Below, in pieces: positions 34,501 through 48,200 of a DNA stretch of 64,000 bases. The position numbers were made by a program, and so were the translations under genes. Under the pieces are notes generated by a model. That model did not search any database. It saw nothing but the letters and a program-made list of their open reading frames with translations, and was not told where the DNA came from. The number at the start of each line of letters is the position of its first letter. Position 1 is the first letter of the stretch. The DNA is taken from assembly GCA_021018995.1 (NCBI GenBank), contig CM037586.1, positions 22,248,394-22,312,393 on the forward strand, written 5' to 3'. The DNA is from Chloranthus sessilifolius (lineage: Eukaryota > Streptophyta > Magnoliopsida > Chloranthales > Chloranthaceae).

Positions 34501-37500
34501 CATGAAGGTGCACTTATTGAGATTTGCAAACTTCTCGCTCTTAAGGGTTTTACAAACCAACCTAAGGTGGTTCAAGTGTTGATGCTTGTCATGGCTATAA
34601 ATCAAGATGTCATCGAAATACACAACAAGGAATTTGCCTAGAAACGACCTCAACACTTGGGTCATAAGTCGCATGAAAGTACTCAGGGCGTTAGAAAGCC
34701 CAAATGGCATGACCATCCACTCATAAAGACCATCCTTAGTCTTAAAGGCAGTTTTCCACTCATCACCTGGGCGGATGCGGACTTTATGGTAGCCACTCTT
34801 AAGGTCTATCATTGAAAAGATAGTGACACCAACCATCATATCGAGCATGTCATCGAGCCTTGGTATGGGAAACCGATATTTAACCGTAATCTTATTGATT
34901 GCACGGCTATCCATACACATGCGCCACATACCATCTTTCTTAGGAGTGAGTAGGGCAGGTACGGCACACGGGCTCAGACTCTCTTGGATGAACCCCTTTT
35001 GAAGGAGCTCATTGACTTGCCGAGTTACCTCGGTGTGCTCAATCGGATTCAACCTATAGTGGGGCAAGTTCGGTAGGGTAGATCCGGGAACCAAGTCTAT
35101 TGCGTGTTGGATATCATACAGGGGAGGGAGTTCGTTTGGTAAGTCTTCAGGGAAGACACCTGTAAACTATTTCAGGATCGGCTCAACTTCCTTGGGACAC
35201 TCACTCACCGACCTGGGAGCACTCTCAATGGTGACGACTACGTACACCACACTCTCATCTAACGATGCTTTCTCGAATTCTGAAGGACTCACAATATTGA
35301 TAGATTTAGAAGACTCGCCCTTCTTCTCGACTTTGATGGTTGATGGTGTTTTGGGAGGAGGTTGTAAAGTAATCTTTTTTCCCTTATGCATGAACGTGCA
35401 TATATTTGATCGACTATAAAGAGTCATGTCCATGTCATAGAGCCACGGTCTTCTCAAAATGATATGGCCCACATCCATCGGCACCACATCACGCCATCAG
35501 GTGTCCGAATAAGAACCTAATTGAATTGGGACACGACATCTTTTTGACACGGAAATAGATGAAGAGTCGACCCATGTGACTTTATAAGGTCTCGGGTGGG
35601 CTTCGGGTGTAATCCCCAAACGGCGGACGATATGTGTTGACACTACATTGGTGTAACTACCGCTATCCACGATGACCTTACAACTCTTTTCACAAAATCT
35701 GGCAAAGGTGTGGAAGATGTTCTCCCTTCGCCAGTCATCTTCTCATCCCGTTGAGGTTGTGCAAGGGCACACCTCACAACTAAAGCATGACCAATAACAT
35801 CACCCTCCTCATCACTGGGTGTGCTGTCCGGCTCAAATACTTCTTCAACCACTAACTCACCATCATCCTCCTCTCCCTCAACGAAGAGAGTCCTTTGGGA
35901 GTCTTTTGTAGGGCATTGGGCGGCAAAGTGTCTCATCTCATGACATTTATAGCACTTAACTTTAGAGCTGCCCCTTGAGGATTCCTCGACTACACCTTTT
36001 CCCTTTTCAAACCGCGTATTGGTAGGGACAGGTTGTGTAGGTTTGGGAGGAGGATTAAATTGTCCCTCACCGGAGCGTTGACCACTAAATTGTGGCTCGG
36101 TTCTCTTCACCACTGAAGTTTTCAAATACTGTTCAAGATCTTGCACAATGGCATAGCATCTTTCAAGAGTTTCTACGGGGTGAGAAATCAACTCATTTTG
36201 CAAATCAAGTCGCAATTCGGTGCAGAATCTAGAAAGAGTGATTTCAGGGTCTTCCGATACTTTGGCCCTCATCATGAACTCTTCAAATTTGACAATGTAA
36301 TCGGTAACGGGCATACCGCCTTGGCGTAAATTTTGCCACTGGTCGAGGAGGTGTTGGTGGTATGATAAAGGAACATACTTCTCAGTAATCCTTCATGTCG
36401 TCCCAACGGGTAATGGGAGGACAACTCGCATTCACCTTGATGCGCTCGACATTAAACCAGAAAAGTCGAGCTTGACCAACCAATTTCATTTTTGCGAGTC
36501 TAACACAACGATCGTCGTTCATGGCATACCAATCAAAGTGTTGGTCCATGTCGGAAAGCCAATCGAGGAAGACTGAAGGGTCTATTCTTCCATCGAAAGT
36601 CGGAATCTCAACCCGGACATTCTTAAGGAGTTTAACCTTGGGATCGTAGTCATCTTTACGAGGATTCAGACGATTCTGATTCCGATTATCTTGGCGACTA
36701 TTGCGCCCTTGGTGCTGATTTTCAAGTCCACCCATCACTTCTAGTTGGTTGATTCGATCACGTAATCTATCATTACCAACTCCTAGGGATGTTTGGGCTT
36801 GCTCTATGGTATTTAATCATGCATTGATCGCACCCAATTCTTCTTGCATAACTCTAAGAGTATCGAGAACCTCATCCGAAGCCATGGTGATCGCAAAGGT
36901 CTATTAGGGTTCTAATATGGAATGCAATATGGATTCAAAAGAAAATAATGCAATAAAATAATTATGACAAGCAAAGATGCCCTAACCTAGAAAACCTAAG
37001 GCTCTGATACCAAAACTGACGTGGGACGGTAATCCTAAAATGCGTGAATGATGATTTTATGCGGATTTGCCGAAATTAAAATCTTAACTCAAGTTTAATC
37101 GCAAAATTATCTTAAAATACCTTAGGGTTTGAAGAATTTGGTAGGTAAATCACGCGAGATCCAGCTAGGGTTCAGTCAGATGCGCAAGTACCGTTAGATT
37201 TAAGGCGGGATCGGGCCTAGAGATAAAACTCTAGCTTTTCCAGGCTTAGATGCTCGTCTTCGATCCGATGTAGATTCACGACTCGAACTAGGGTTGCAGA
37301 ATTAGATTATGGGTTTGTAATAAGTTTTGGTTTTGTAAGAGGTTTATGGTTTGGAAAAGGGTGTTGACTTTGTTTCATTTAGGGTTTCAAAAGGTTTAGG
37401 GTTTTGGGATCGAAAGGAAACAATTAGACTAAGGTTTAGGGAAGCAAACACAGATTGAGGGATAGCAAATATAATAGATCAAAGCAAATAGATGACAAAA

Positions 37501-40500
37501 GATAGATAAGAAGATATATGAGAATCATTCCCTTGGTCTCACACCAAACCCATCACGGGGAAGAAGACTCTCTCTTTAGAAAGCAAAAACTCTCATTCAA
37601 TAATCAATAATAATCCCTTCAAAAAGTGCTTACAAGCATCTTTATATAGGCTACTAATAATTCGAAATAAAAAGAATCCTAATACTAATAAAACACTTAA
37701 AAATAAAAATAAAAATAAAAAATCTAGTCCAAGTCACATGCAAGGTCTGTGTCTTTGTTCTCCTGGCGGTTTGTGTCATTTTCTCCCTTAAGGCTACGGT
37801 ACCCGAGCTTCCTCTATGCTTCTTTCGATGCCGGTAAAACTGATGTGGTCCAAATCCGATGTCCATGTATGTGGCGTCCCCATCAGAACTCATTTCTTAT
37901 CCCGTTGCGGATCTCCAGGAATGTTTCGCTAGAGTTGAAGAATCGGAAAGGTATCTCGACAACCCCAATAATAACTGATCTAAGTCCTCCAAATTTGAGT
38001 ATTGATCTAATCCTACAGAAAAGGGAAGTATTGGCTCTAGTCAATCCATAAAATCCGTGACTCCTCAGATTGACAAAGGAAAGGGAACAATGATCGAGAG
38101 TTCTAGGTGTGCTCCACAACAATGTTATAAGTGTCAAGGTTTTGGTCACTTTGCATCCCAATGTCCCAGTAAGGGCTAAACCTTGATTATTCAGGAGCAT
38201 GCCGAGAAAGAGAGCAACGAGTTACACGAAGAAGTGTATGAACCGTGTGAAACACCAAGTGATGATGAAGGTGAAGTTCCGGTCAAAGCAGTAGGTTGCA
38301 CTAGGATAGTTCCTATTACCGAGGACGGTGTTGATAGTGTATCCATCCCAAGTGAGTCATTAGAGTTGGTAGGAACATATCATCATTCTGATTTGCATGG
38401 GATTAATAGTCTGAATTTATTGAGCATCGGAAATACGCATGATCGTACTAACACATTGAATATATTTAATGAATTTGATACTAACGGTTTTGTGTTAATT
38501 CCTGATATTTGCAAGCATGTGAAATCTTTTCCATTATCAGAAAAGGGTAATGATGGAGGTCTAGATCTTCCTCTAGACAAGGGTAGCCATCCGATAGTTG
38601 CCGTAACGGATCTTATGCCTATTCTAGATCCTACAACCCCAACCTTTAATCCATTCCTTCTTGAGCACCCAATTGAACCACACCTATTTACCCAATTTTT
38701 ATCTTATACCTTACCTATCTAATATGAGAAATGGTCGATTGAGAAGGTTATAGAATTTCCAGGCTTCCATGCCAATGAAGGCAAGAATCAGAAGTATCTC
38801 ATAGCGTGGAAAGGTAAGCCAAGAGTTGAAGTTCTGAAGTATGGAATCCGTGGGTTCCCTAACTCATCGAAGATGAGTTTTTCCTATTCGGAGAGTATTG
38901 ATGAGGACATCCAACAAAACAAGGCAGATAATAAGACACAACAACATGAATAGTACAACAGTACAACAACGTATCCTACGGTGAACGTACTGTGAAACGA
39001 TCCCACAGTAGCGCCATGGGCGACTTCCAAATGACGGACTTGCGGGAATTTCTATTTTTGTTACGAAAATTGTCATTTTTAATCTTTTATTATTTTATGA
39101 CTCTTTTATTGAAAGTTTTATGTTGTTTAGGGTTTTCTTAGCTTATATAAAGACATTGTAAATACTTTATTAGTTAGTTTTTGATTATTGAATGAAAAGG
39201 GAGTTACTTTTGTGCAAACCCTAGAGAGCTTGTGAAGAGTTTTCAACCGAGGGAGTGAATCCATCAAACCTTGAGGAGTGAGCACTTGTTTCTTGTGCGA
39301 CTTGGTGCGAAGTGGATGTACAGCCGTGGTGTGAAGCTTCGGAAAACTCTTGGTGTGAAGCTTTGGAATCTATCCCTTTATTTTTTCTTTTTCTAGTTGT
39401 TGTCAGGTATTATCTTTCTTTAATTCCGTTGATAAAAATCAAAATCTCAAATTGTTCCCCTTTTACTGAATTATTTTGAGCCTCATTTCATTTAAAATCC
39501 CCGATGAGTCAAGAGACGATATTACGATTGTCGATTGATGCCCTAAACTAGAACGAAACTCGAGTTCCCTCATCGGAGCAGTTTTTCTAGATCGGGAAAT
39601 TCTCACGCATGCGAACGCTAAAATTGATTAATCTAATTATTTTGTAAATTTCATTAAATTAATTTTATGTGTTGCATGATTTTGAATATTTCCGTTATTC
39701 AATTCATTCTAAAGTTAATCCCAAATTCGCATATTAGGGTTTTAGCGTGTCGTCCCGTGCCACCCTTCCTTTGTAGGACACATTTAACTCTTCAACCAAC
39801 TCTTGTTCACCAAGAGTAATTCAACTGGTGGGCTTACTGGCCCATATCTTCTATCTAGTGCACTACTGCATTCTAACACTCCCATTATAGGATCCTTCCC
39901 TCTCCTATCACCGTTCACAATAACTATCGCGTCAAGTCTGTAACCTCCAGCATTCTAAATTTTATGTAGTTGGATGTATTGTTTGATTTAATTTTGCATA
40001 AATTATACGCATATGAAAGTTTTAGACAGTGAAGCAATTTTATATTTCGATAGTAGATGTTTTGGAGCTCATGATCCATATTTTCACATGCATGATATAT
40101 AAGAAAATAGAATCATGATAACTAATAGCTGTTATGGAGAACTGAAAGGAAATGGCATCTTTGCGTGGCAGATATGTGACATGGTAGCAGTGGCTCGTAT
40201 CATAAATGCCACTCTTGTTATTCCAGAGCTCGACAAACGGTCATTTTGGCAAGATTCTAGGTAAAACCTTTTCTCATGTTCATATATATCATACAACTAC
40301 AACTGCTCCAAATGCCATATTAAACAGTTGCTGAATTTAAGATAATAATTTATTGCAATTGCAGCATGTTCTCAGATGTCTTTGACGAAGAACACTTTAT
40401 AAGTTCTTTGGCTAAAGATGTTAAAGTCATAAAGAAGTTACCGAAAGAGCTGTCAATAGCTACTAAAGCAGTTAAACATTTTAGAAGCTGGTCTGGGGTA

Positions 40501-42222
40501 GAATACTACCAAGAAGAGATATTCAAATTGTGGGAAGATTATCAGGTTTGCAAGTTATACTACATTTTATAGAAACAAAAGTCTCTGACTTTTTAAAAAA
40601 ATCGGAAAAAGTCGGCGACTTGCAGTCATCCTGACTTTATTGCTGATTAATTGACCAAGTTGCGACTCGGCTGATTAATTGGCGATGTTTGTGATGTGGT
40701 CCGATTTTTTTTTTTTTCTTTTCTTTTCCCTTATACTTAAGGGGAGAAAAATCTTTATGTTTTGTACTACTTGTTGCATAAAAAACCTTTAGATTTTGCT
40801 TATTTTGTTCATTAAAAATCATTATTTTTAACTTGAAGTATATTATGATATTCTTATTATATCTTTTTGATTTTTTTTATTTTCCCCGATTTTTTTCGAC
40901 TTTGACTGATTTTTGCCGAATTTTCCTGATTTAGACCCTTGCTGATTTATTGCCGACTCCCGACTTTGTGACTATGCTACATTTGATATTCTTGATCAAG
41001 GAATGCAACTTATTCACGAGTCGACCTTATTTGATATTACTAATGCAATATCTGTGGATGTTACTCTTCTTTCCGAAGGTTATTCGAGCAGCTAAATCTG
41101 ATTCCCGTCTGGCAAATAATAATTTGCCTCCAGACATTCAAAAGTTGCGCTGCCGTGCTCTTTACGAGGCCCTCCGATTTGCTCCACCAATTGAGGCATT
41201 AGGAAAAGTACACATAATGCCTTGTCTTTTGGAATGGTCATTCTTAGCTCTCGTTACTACAATTAGCTTCATTTGATTTTCTAATGATTTTGACTTTGCA
41301 GTTATTGGTGGAGCGAATGAGATCATATGGTCCTTACATCGCTTTACATTTACGTTACGAGAAGGATATGCTTGCTTTTAGTGGATGCACTTACGGTTTG
41401 TCCCCAGCCGAAGCAGATGAGCTAACCAGAATTAGGTAGGGACCTTAAAGATAGGCTTTATACATTAGCAGGCGGACACTGGTTATTTTCTTCCTGTTGG
41501 TATTTTATTATCTTAAAGCTGCTGCTGCTTATGTAGGGAGACCACTGCATATTGGAAGGTGAAGGACATTGATTCAAGGGAACAAAGGGTTAAGGGATAT
41601 TGTTCTTTAACTCCAAAGGAGGTCGGGATGTTCCTTACTGCTCTTGGATATCCATCAGACACTCCCATATATATTGCTGCAGGGGAGATATATGGTGGTG
41701 ATTCTCAAATGGCTTATCTTCAATCCCGCTTTCCCATGTTAATGAGCAAGGTATGGAGTGCATATCTTTTTTTTGTTTTTTGAGTTTCAAATTGTTATTG
41801 GTAATTGATTTATGTCATAGAAAACTGATTTACCACTCAATTTTACCATGCAATTTCTGGTGCTTGTCTGTTGATCGAAAACCCAAACCTACTATCCAAT
41901 ATAAATAGAATTATCTTCCTATTATGAAATTTGATGTGGAAACTCAATCGTGTTTTATTCTTGTTGACTCAAAATTTTCAATTTTATGGAAAGCAGGAAG
42001 TTCTTTCTCCTTTTAAATTTCAAAGCTCGGATGAAGTAAATTAATGAAAGGAATTAACAGAGGGAGCTTCATTAATAAGGTTTTTTTATTATTATTTGAA
42101 ATTTACTCTAATTAGGACTTAAAGTCCAACTAAGTCAAAGATAGTTGAGACCCACGCATGGACCTTCTTACATGGGCCCTCTTCCCACTCTCGCTCTCAT
42201 TTAATAGCCCATGCAGGCCACT

Positions 42223-42265
<43 letters not shown>

Positions 42266-45200
42266 CTCTCATTTAATGGTCCACACAGGCCACTGCTCTC
42301 TCATTTAATGGCCCACGCAGGCCACTGCTCTCTCATTTAATGGCCCACGCAAGCCATCCCTCTCCAATGACCTACTTAGGGTCACCTGCGTGGGCCATCC
42401 TTGCTTTTTCTTGTTCTTTTTCTTTTTTTCCTTCTTTCTCTCCTTGTCTTTTTCTCTCTTGAAATATGACTTGGGTGGGCCATCTCACTCTTTTCCATCT
42501 CATTCTTTTCTTCTTCACTTTTTTCTCCTCATTTCTCTCTCAAGTCTTAATGGTCTTTTTCTCCTTTCTTTTCTCCCTCTTGTCTTTTTCTCTTGAAATA
42601 TGGGCCATATTTTCTTCCCTTATTTCTGTCTCAATGTTCTTTTTCTCCTTTCTTTTCTCCCTCGTCTTTTTCTCTTAAAATATGACCTGCGTGGGCCGTT
42701 TTACTCTTTTCTTCTCCTCTTTTCTCTCCTTATATTTCTCTCAATGTCTAAGTCTCTTTCAAAATGGCCTACGCAGGCACCTACGCATGCCATCTTCTTC
42801 GAACATGATCCTTTCTTTTCTCCGCTTAAGCAAATAACCACCTGCGTATGTCATTCGTCTCTCAATCCGCGTGAAGGCTAAGGCCTACGTAGCCCTCATG
42901 TTAGATAAGTTATGTCTTAAAACTTTTAAGTTATAAGTTATATTTATAACTTATAACTTATGTTAGATAAGTTATATCCATCATCCCTCTAGTCTCTCTC
43001 GGACCCCCTCTCGCAACTCCTCTCTCTCGTCTCTCTCTCTCAACGCAGGTTTGTATATTTGTTTAATCTCTCTCTCTCACTCTCTTGTCTCTCTTTTTCT
43101 TGTTTCTTTTTTTTTATCGGTACTCTCTCTCTCATTTTTTAAATTTAATTTTTGTTAGTCCAATTAGCACCTTCGCAATCAATCAATGACCGGGAACGCT
43201 CAAGTTCTTCGCAGACCCACGCGCATGTATGATTGTTTTTCTTATTTTTTATTATTTTTCTATCTGTTTTTTTTATGAACTTTAATAGTAGCAATTATTT
43301 TTTTTTCTATTTTTTCATCTTTTTTTCTTGTATGTTTTTTTTTGGGATTGCTACTAATCCCCACCATATGCTGAATATTCTCCATTAGGTACAATTGATT
43401 GTTGATGCTTTGAATCGAACTGATAGAGATCGTTTTCGTTTCAATCTTCCTCACAACTGATCTTGAGATCATGAAAATATCATCACATGGTTGTTCCAAT
43501 CTTTCCCACAACTAATCTTCCTAATTAATTAGTTGAATTTTTTTCTTCTATAAAACATATAAAAAGTTGAAAAATGGTAGAAAACTAAAAATATATTTTA
43601 ATAATTAATAAATAAAAATATTAAAAAATTAATATATGGCCTCGCCATAGCGTGGCGAGCCTCTACGCCACGACCTCGCCACACCACCTTAACTACCTTG
43701 GCTGGAATTGCATCTTATAGAGGAGATTGATGCCTGCTATTTTTTACTTTAATGGAGATAGGGCCTTGGGCCCTGATAATTACCCGTCAGAGTTTTTTAA
43801 GGTGTTTTAAACGGTTTTTTGTGAGAATATCCTAAGATTCTTCTCGAAATTCCATTGGGGTTGGTTGGTTGAGCAATTCGGTGGGTGCTACATTCATCAC
43901 GCTTATTATCAAGAGTTTTGGTGTGGTGAAGAGGATTTTTGGCCTATCAGCCTGGTTGGAAGCTTATACAAGATCCTCGTAAAAGTGATTGTGAGCCATC
44001 TCAAACTTATGATGAGCAAACTCGTTTCGCCTTCTCAAAGATCTTTCTTGCTGGTTGCAGATATTGGATGGGGTTCTGGTATGGCTCACGAGTGTATTTC
44101 ACTATAGACACCAAGTAGGGGTGCAAATGGATCGGGTCCAAGTTAGGGGTGAACCAGACTTGGCCCATTTGGAACCCGGGTCGGGTCAAAATAAAAATTT
44201 ATGGACCCATTTAGCTTTCGGGTCCGGGTCAACCCAGCCTAGACCCGACTCATAAAAAACGGATTGGGTCTTAATCGTGTTTGCACCTGGGTCCACTAAC
44301 CTTTTGGCATCTTCTCATCGTATCAATAATCAGACTCCCCTTCCATTCTAATAAAGTGACTAACTGGGGTCTCAAAAGTTGAGTACCAAATTGTTTCAAG
44401 TCTTTTGGCGTCTTCCATCATATCAATTAATTACATACTATTATATTAAAATTATACTTACAAAGAACATAAATTCAAAAAGATATTACTATCGATTAAA
44501 AGAAAGAGAAAAAAGATGGTGTACCTTGATTGATTGATAAGTTTTTTGATAACGGTGTTGTATCACGGCTGACACAAGAAAAAGGCTTAAATTTTTCTTA
44601 TTTCATGGGAAAATGTTGACTTGTTGAGTTACATAGAATGATAAGGAGAAAAAAAGGAAAGAAATCTTGAATTTTATTTAGACGAGTTTTTTTAATTCTG
44701 AATTTTACTAATATTGCGAACTTTATATGAAAAAAGAATCTTTATTTTCATAAAGTTTCTTTATCTCAAAACTCAAAAGATTATTATGGACGGATAAATA
44801 GAAAGAAATTATTATATGCTATATTTGGGTCTAAACCGGGGTCGGGCTTGGGTCCAAACATCAAAGAACCAGACCCAACCCATATATAACTTGGGTCTGG
44901 GTCGGGTCGGGTCTTCATCGATACCGGACCCATACCCAAACTCTACTCGGGTCCAGTTTTTTGGGTCTGGGGCGGGTCATATCGGTTCAGGTCGACTTGA
45001 CCCATTTGCACCCCTAGACACCAAGTCAACATTCTGGGTTAGTGTGCAAGTTGGACAAAGAGAATGCTTACGACAAAGTAAGCTAGAAATGCCTTGATTT
45101 TATTGTATTCGTATTGAAAAGTGGCTTCGGAGAGGTGTGGTGCAAGTGGGTCATGGTGTGTCTCTCTTAGGAGAGGTGTGGTGCAAGTGGGTCATGGTGT

Positions 45201-48200
45201 GTCTCTCTTAGGAGAGGTGTGGGGCAAGTGGGCCATGGTGTGTCTCTCTTCCGAGAGGTGTTGATCTTGGGGCGTCTCTCTTCTCTGATGTTCTCGATCA
45301 TTGTGAATGGCTCTCGGAATGGCTATTTCAAGAGCCGCATGGGTTTATGGCAAGGTGACCTGTAACCCCCCTTCTTGTTCAATTTTGTGGGTGAAGCGTT
45401 AGGTTTTTTCCTTGACCATGGTGCTAGACTTGGGCTGATTCAAGGCTTCCAGGTGGCCAGTTGTTTTGACACCATTAATCATTTGCTATTTGCTGATTGA
45501 TATAGTTTTGGTTTCTGATTCAAATGAGGCGGACCTTTTCAATATGAAGTTCCTTTTGTGGTGCTATGAACTGCATGGTTCAAAATCCCGGATTCCAGCA
45601 ATGTACCGTTCAGTCCCCAAAACGGAAAATTCCAAAATTTTGGGTAGAATTTTGAAATTTCTGGCTGAACAGTGACCAATGTTCCGGTCGGTACAATTTT
45701 TTATTGTTTTTTTTTTAATCTGAAAAAATCACAGAAATTCCAGAAAAATCTATTTTTTTTTTCAAAAAAAATGTCAAAGTTTTTTTAATGATGGTGACCT
45801 CTTTTTTGTAAATTGAAAATTTGAAACAAAACTGCCTTGATTTCAAATTTTCAATTTACTGTTCCGGAGCTGGCTGGAAACGAAACGTTCCAGCCGAAAA
45901 TTTGAAATTCCGCCGAAATTTTGAACCATGATGAGCTGGCCTCTGGACAGTGAGTTAATTTAGCCAAAACCAAGTTATTGGGAATTCGAGTAGATGCTAG
46001 CCTTTTGAGAGAGTTGGCGGATTATTTTGGGTGCAAGGCTGATATCTTCCTTACTTCATATTTTGGGCTGCCCCTCACTTTATCTAAACCTCCCAGGTCT
46101 TTGTGGACTCCAGTTATCGAAAGGATTGAACAGAATCTCTTGGTATGGAAGGGGAATAAGTTGTCCGTTAGGGCAGAGTTAGTCTTATAAAACCATCCCT
46201 CTCAAACGTCCTTGTGTTTGTGTACCATTTATCTATGCGCCAATATCTGGTCAGCATGGTTAATAGAATTTAAAAGCTCATGTGAGATTTCCTTTGGAGT
46301 AGGGGGTCGGAATACTATTTTTTCACCTTCTCAGATTATCTTTAAAACTGGGTGATGTAGTAATTCTTTGTATGTTCACTACTCCAAGTAGTCCTAGCGT
46401 GGTGCTTAGCATCTCCAATGTAAGTTGTGCAACAACTTCATTCGGGAAATTCAGGCCGTACAATTTTTATTTTTTATTTGATGACGCAGGGATTCCCAAT
46501 TTGCACTTGTATTAATCCCTACGGGATGTAGAGCCCCACCCTTGCCACAATTATATCACGATTTACGCACGCCCCCTACACCACATTGACAGAAGGGGAG
46601 TCGTTTCAAACCCATGACCTTGGGGAGCAAACCCAAGCTGCCAGACAGTTGCGATAACCCCTTGGTGGGTTTCAGGCTGTCCAATATTGTCCTCCATTTG
46701 GATCGGCATTGCCTAAAAATCACATGGATTAGATGATCTCGATTATCTCAATGATATTTTTTGCAGATTTTTCTCTGTAACTTTATTGACCAGCCAAAAG
46801 TAGGTGATTGATCAGATGACTGTCATCATAGTTGTTAAATGTGCCAGGCGGGGGCCTAGGCGGTAGGCCCCCTTAGTGCTAAGCGGTGGCTTAGGCGGAG
46901 CAGTGAGGCCTAGTAATACTACATTTGGTTTTTTTTACTTATTATAGTAATTTATAGACGATTTATAATAAGTAATAAATATGTGAGAATAACAATTATA
47001 ATCAAATGTGATTATATACTCATTAAGCATCAATCATCATGTAAAATTGTAGGTTGAAAGCGTGAAATAACAATTCACAACTAGCAAGCAACAATTAACA
47101 AATTAAACAGTCAAAAAATAATAAGTAGATCTTTTGTTTTGAAGCATAATAGTTTTAGATTTTTTAATTTTGAAGGCGCATCTATTTGTCACCAATGGTC
47201 AATCTATAGTTATTTTGATATATTTGCAATTTAAAAAAAATAAAATTCAAGATAGTGACATGATCTAATTTCATTCTAATAATTTCTATAAAAGATTGGA
47301 AAATTTGAATTCTTAAGGGACCGAACCTTAGCTTAAGTGGTGATGCACATGTCAGTTAAGGTCAGTAGTCTACATCCCAACCTATGACTATGATTTATTA
47401 TTTTTTTTTAAAAGAAAAAATGAACAATTTATAAATCTTTATTGCTGTGTTCATGTCACTTGATGCCTTGTAATGGTCTTGATGGGGGCATTAGATTTAT
47501 GCAGCCACCTGTAACATATCGGAGGCGGAAGAAGATCGTCAAAATCAGAAAGAAGAATGCCCAGATTCGAAGGACTGAAGACATGCTTTAGTTGATCGAT
47601 TGACTCCCAACCTTCGATTGATGGTGGACAGACACAAATTCTGAGCAAAATTATATTTCTTAGTCGATCGATCGATCTGAAATTTTCGATCGATCTATTG
47701 TCGTCAGTGGCTTCGGGCAATTTAATTATTTCTCAGTTGATTGATCGACTTTGAAATCAATCGATCGACCGATTGCGTGAATTTTGACGGGATTTTAGTT
47801 ATTTCGGTCAAAATTTCCTTTTTAGTGTTTTAGTTATTTTAGGACTTTTAAAATTTCGTATTAGGGTTTTGGTTAGCCTATTTAAAGGCTTGTAAACAAC
47901 ATTATTATGGATTATTAATGAATGAAAATTGAGAACTTGCTTTTGTGCAAACCTTAGAAGACTTGTGAAGAGTGGATCTTCATTTTTCGTGTGACTTGGT
48001 GCGAAGCTGACGTACAACCTTGGTGTGAAGCCTCGGAATCCTTGGCTTCAGCCTTGGATCTTATCCTTCTATTTTATCTTCTCTCTCACTATTGTCTGGT
48101 AATATATCCCCTATTTGCTTTGACAAAATCCAAAACCCCAAATCTTTATTACTTTATATCTTTGATCCTACCCTTTTATTTGCCTTAATCCTCCGAACCT

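Larger units (their letters stand above)
31452..37885 (-). mobile_element. Chromovirus (Ty3/gypsy) LTR retrotransposon, full length, nested
   Basis: LTRs are 37017-37885 (5') and 31452-32298 (3'). Target duplication gaact is perfect (31447-31451 and 37886-37890), and it splits the gag of the outer element. The primer site reads TGGTATCAGAGC on the minus strand (37001-37012), and a purine tract (ccaggggaattg) precedes the 3' LTR. The internal order is gag, protease, RT, RNase H, integrase, chromodomain. Every domain is present but several stops and frameshifts exist, so it is inactive. At 6434 bp it has a normal size for its clade, and it is antisense to the host gene. Confidence 0.93.
29507..39762 (+). 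mobile_element. Gag-only LTR retrotransposon, interrupted by a nested element
   Basis: LTRs are 29507-30501 and 38899-39762. Both start TGATG.GGACATCCAACAAAAC and end near GTCGTCCC..CA. The 5-bp target duplication ccctt is perfect (29502-29506 and 39763-39767). The primer site AGTATCAGAGC (30522-30532) is of initiator-Met type. Without the nested element (31452-37885) the internal region is only about 2 kb: gag, zinc knuckle and a tail ORF with a chromodomain-like end. No protease, RT, RNase H or integrase is present, so it must use enzymes supplied in trans. Same family as 47480-51575. Confidence 0.88.
25535..40171 (+). other. Intron 4 of the O-FucT-like gene (14.6 kb)
   Basis: Donor ggg/gtatgtc at 25535 and acceptor ggcag/ata at 40171 are canonical, and phase is 0. 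It contains a MITE-like segment (26008-26390), an hAT MITE, an unrecognised antisense coding relic, a gag-only LTR element and a nested chromovirus. 26400-28420 shows no recognisable gene; 27500-27640 has a repeated ctctggcactcca...agctcc.agttgcac segment. 39768-40171 shows nothing recognisable. Confidence 0.85.
43690..46195 (+). pseudogene. L1-type LINE reverse transcriptase relic, interrupted by two MITEs
   Basis: The RT order of plant L1 elements is readable through stops and frame changes: [47 protein letters not shown], then after the first [33 protein letters not shown] and the region before LLFAD. After the second [62 protein letters not shown] short triplication of gagaggtgtggtgcaagtgg (45130-45230) lies in it. 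There is no endonuclease part, so the copy is 5'-truncated. Dead. Confidence 0.8.

Noticed and set aside
33988-34641. A 217-codon plus-strand open frame.
   Set aside because: It is exactly antisense to the RT/RNase H of the nested chromovirus, whose motifs ([10 protein letters not shown] and others) are unmistakable on the other strand.
40637-40822. Minus-strand 61-codon frame in intron 6.
   Set aside because: Falls within the hAT MITE; no coding features.
42390-42881. Overlapping Phe/Ser/Leu-rich plus-strand frames.
   Set aside because: Produced by T/C-rich low-complexity DNA in intron 9; no consistent frame.
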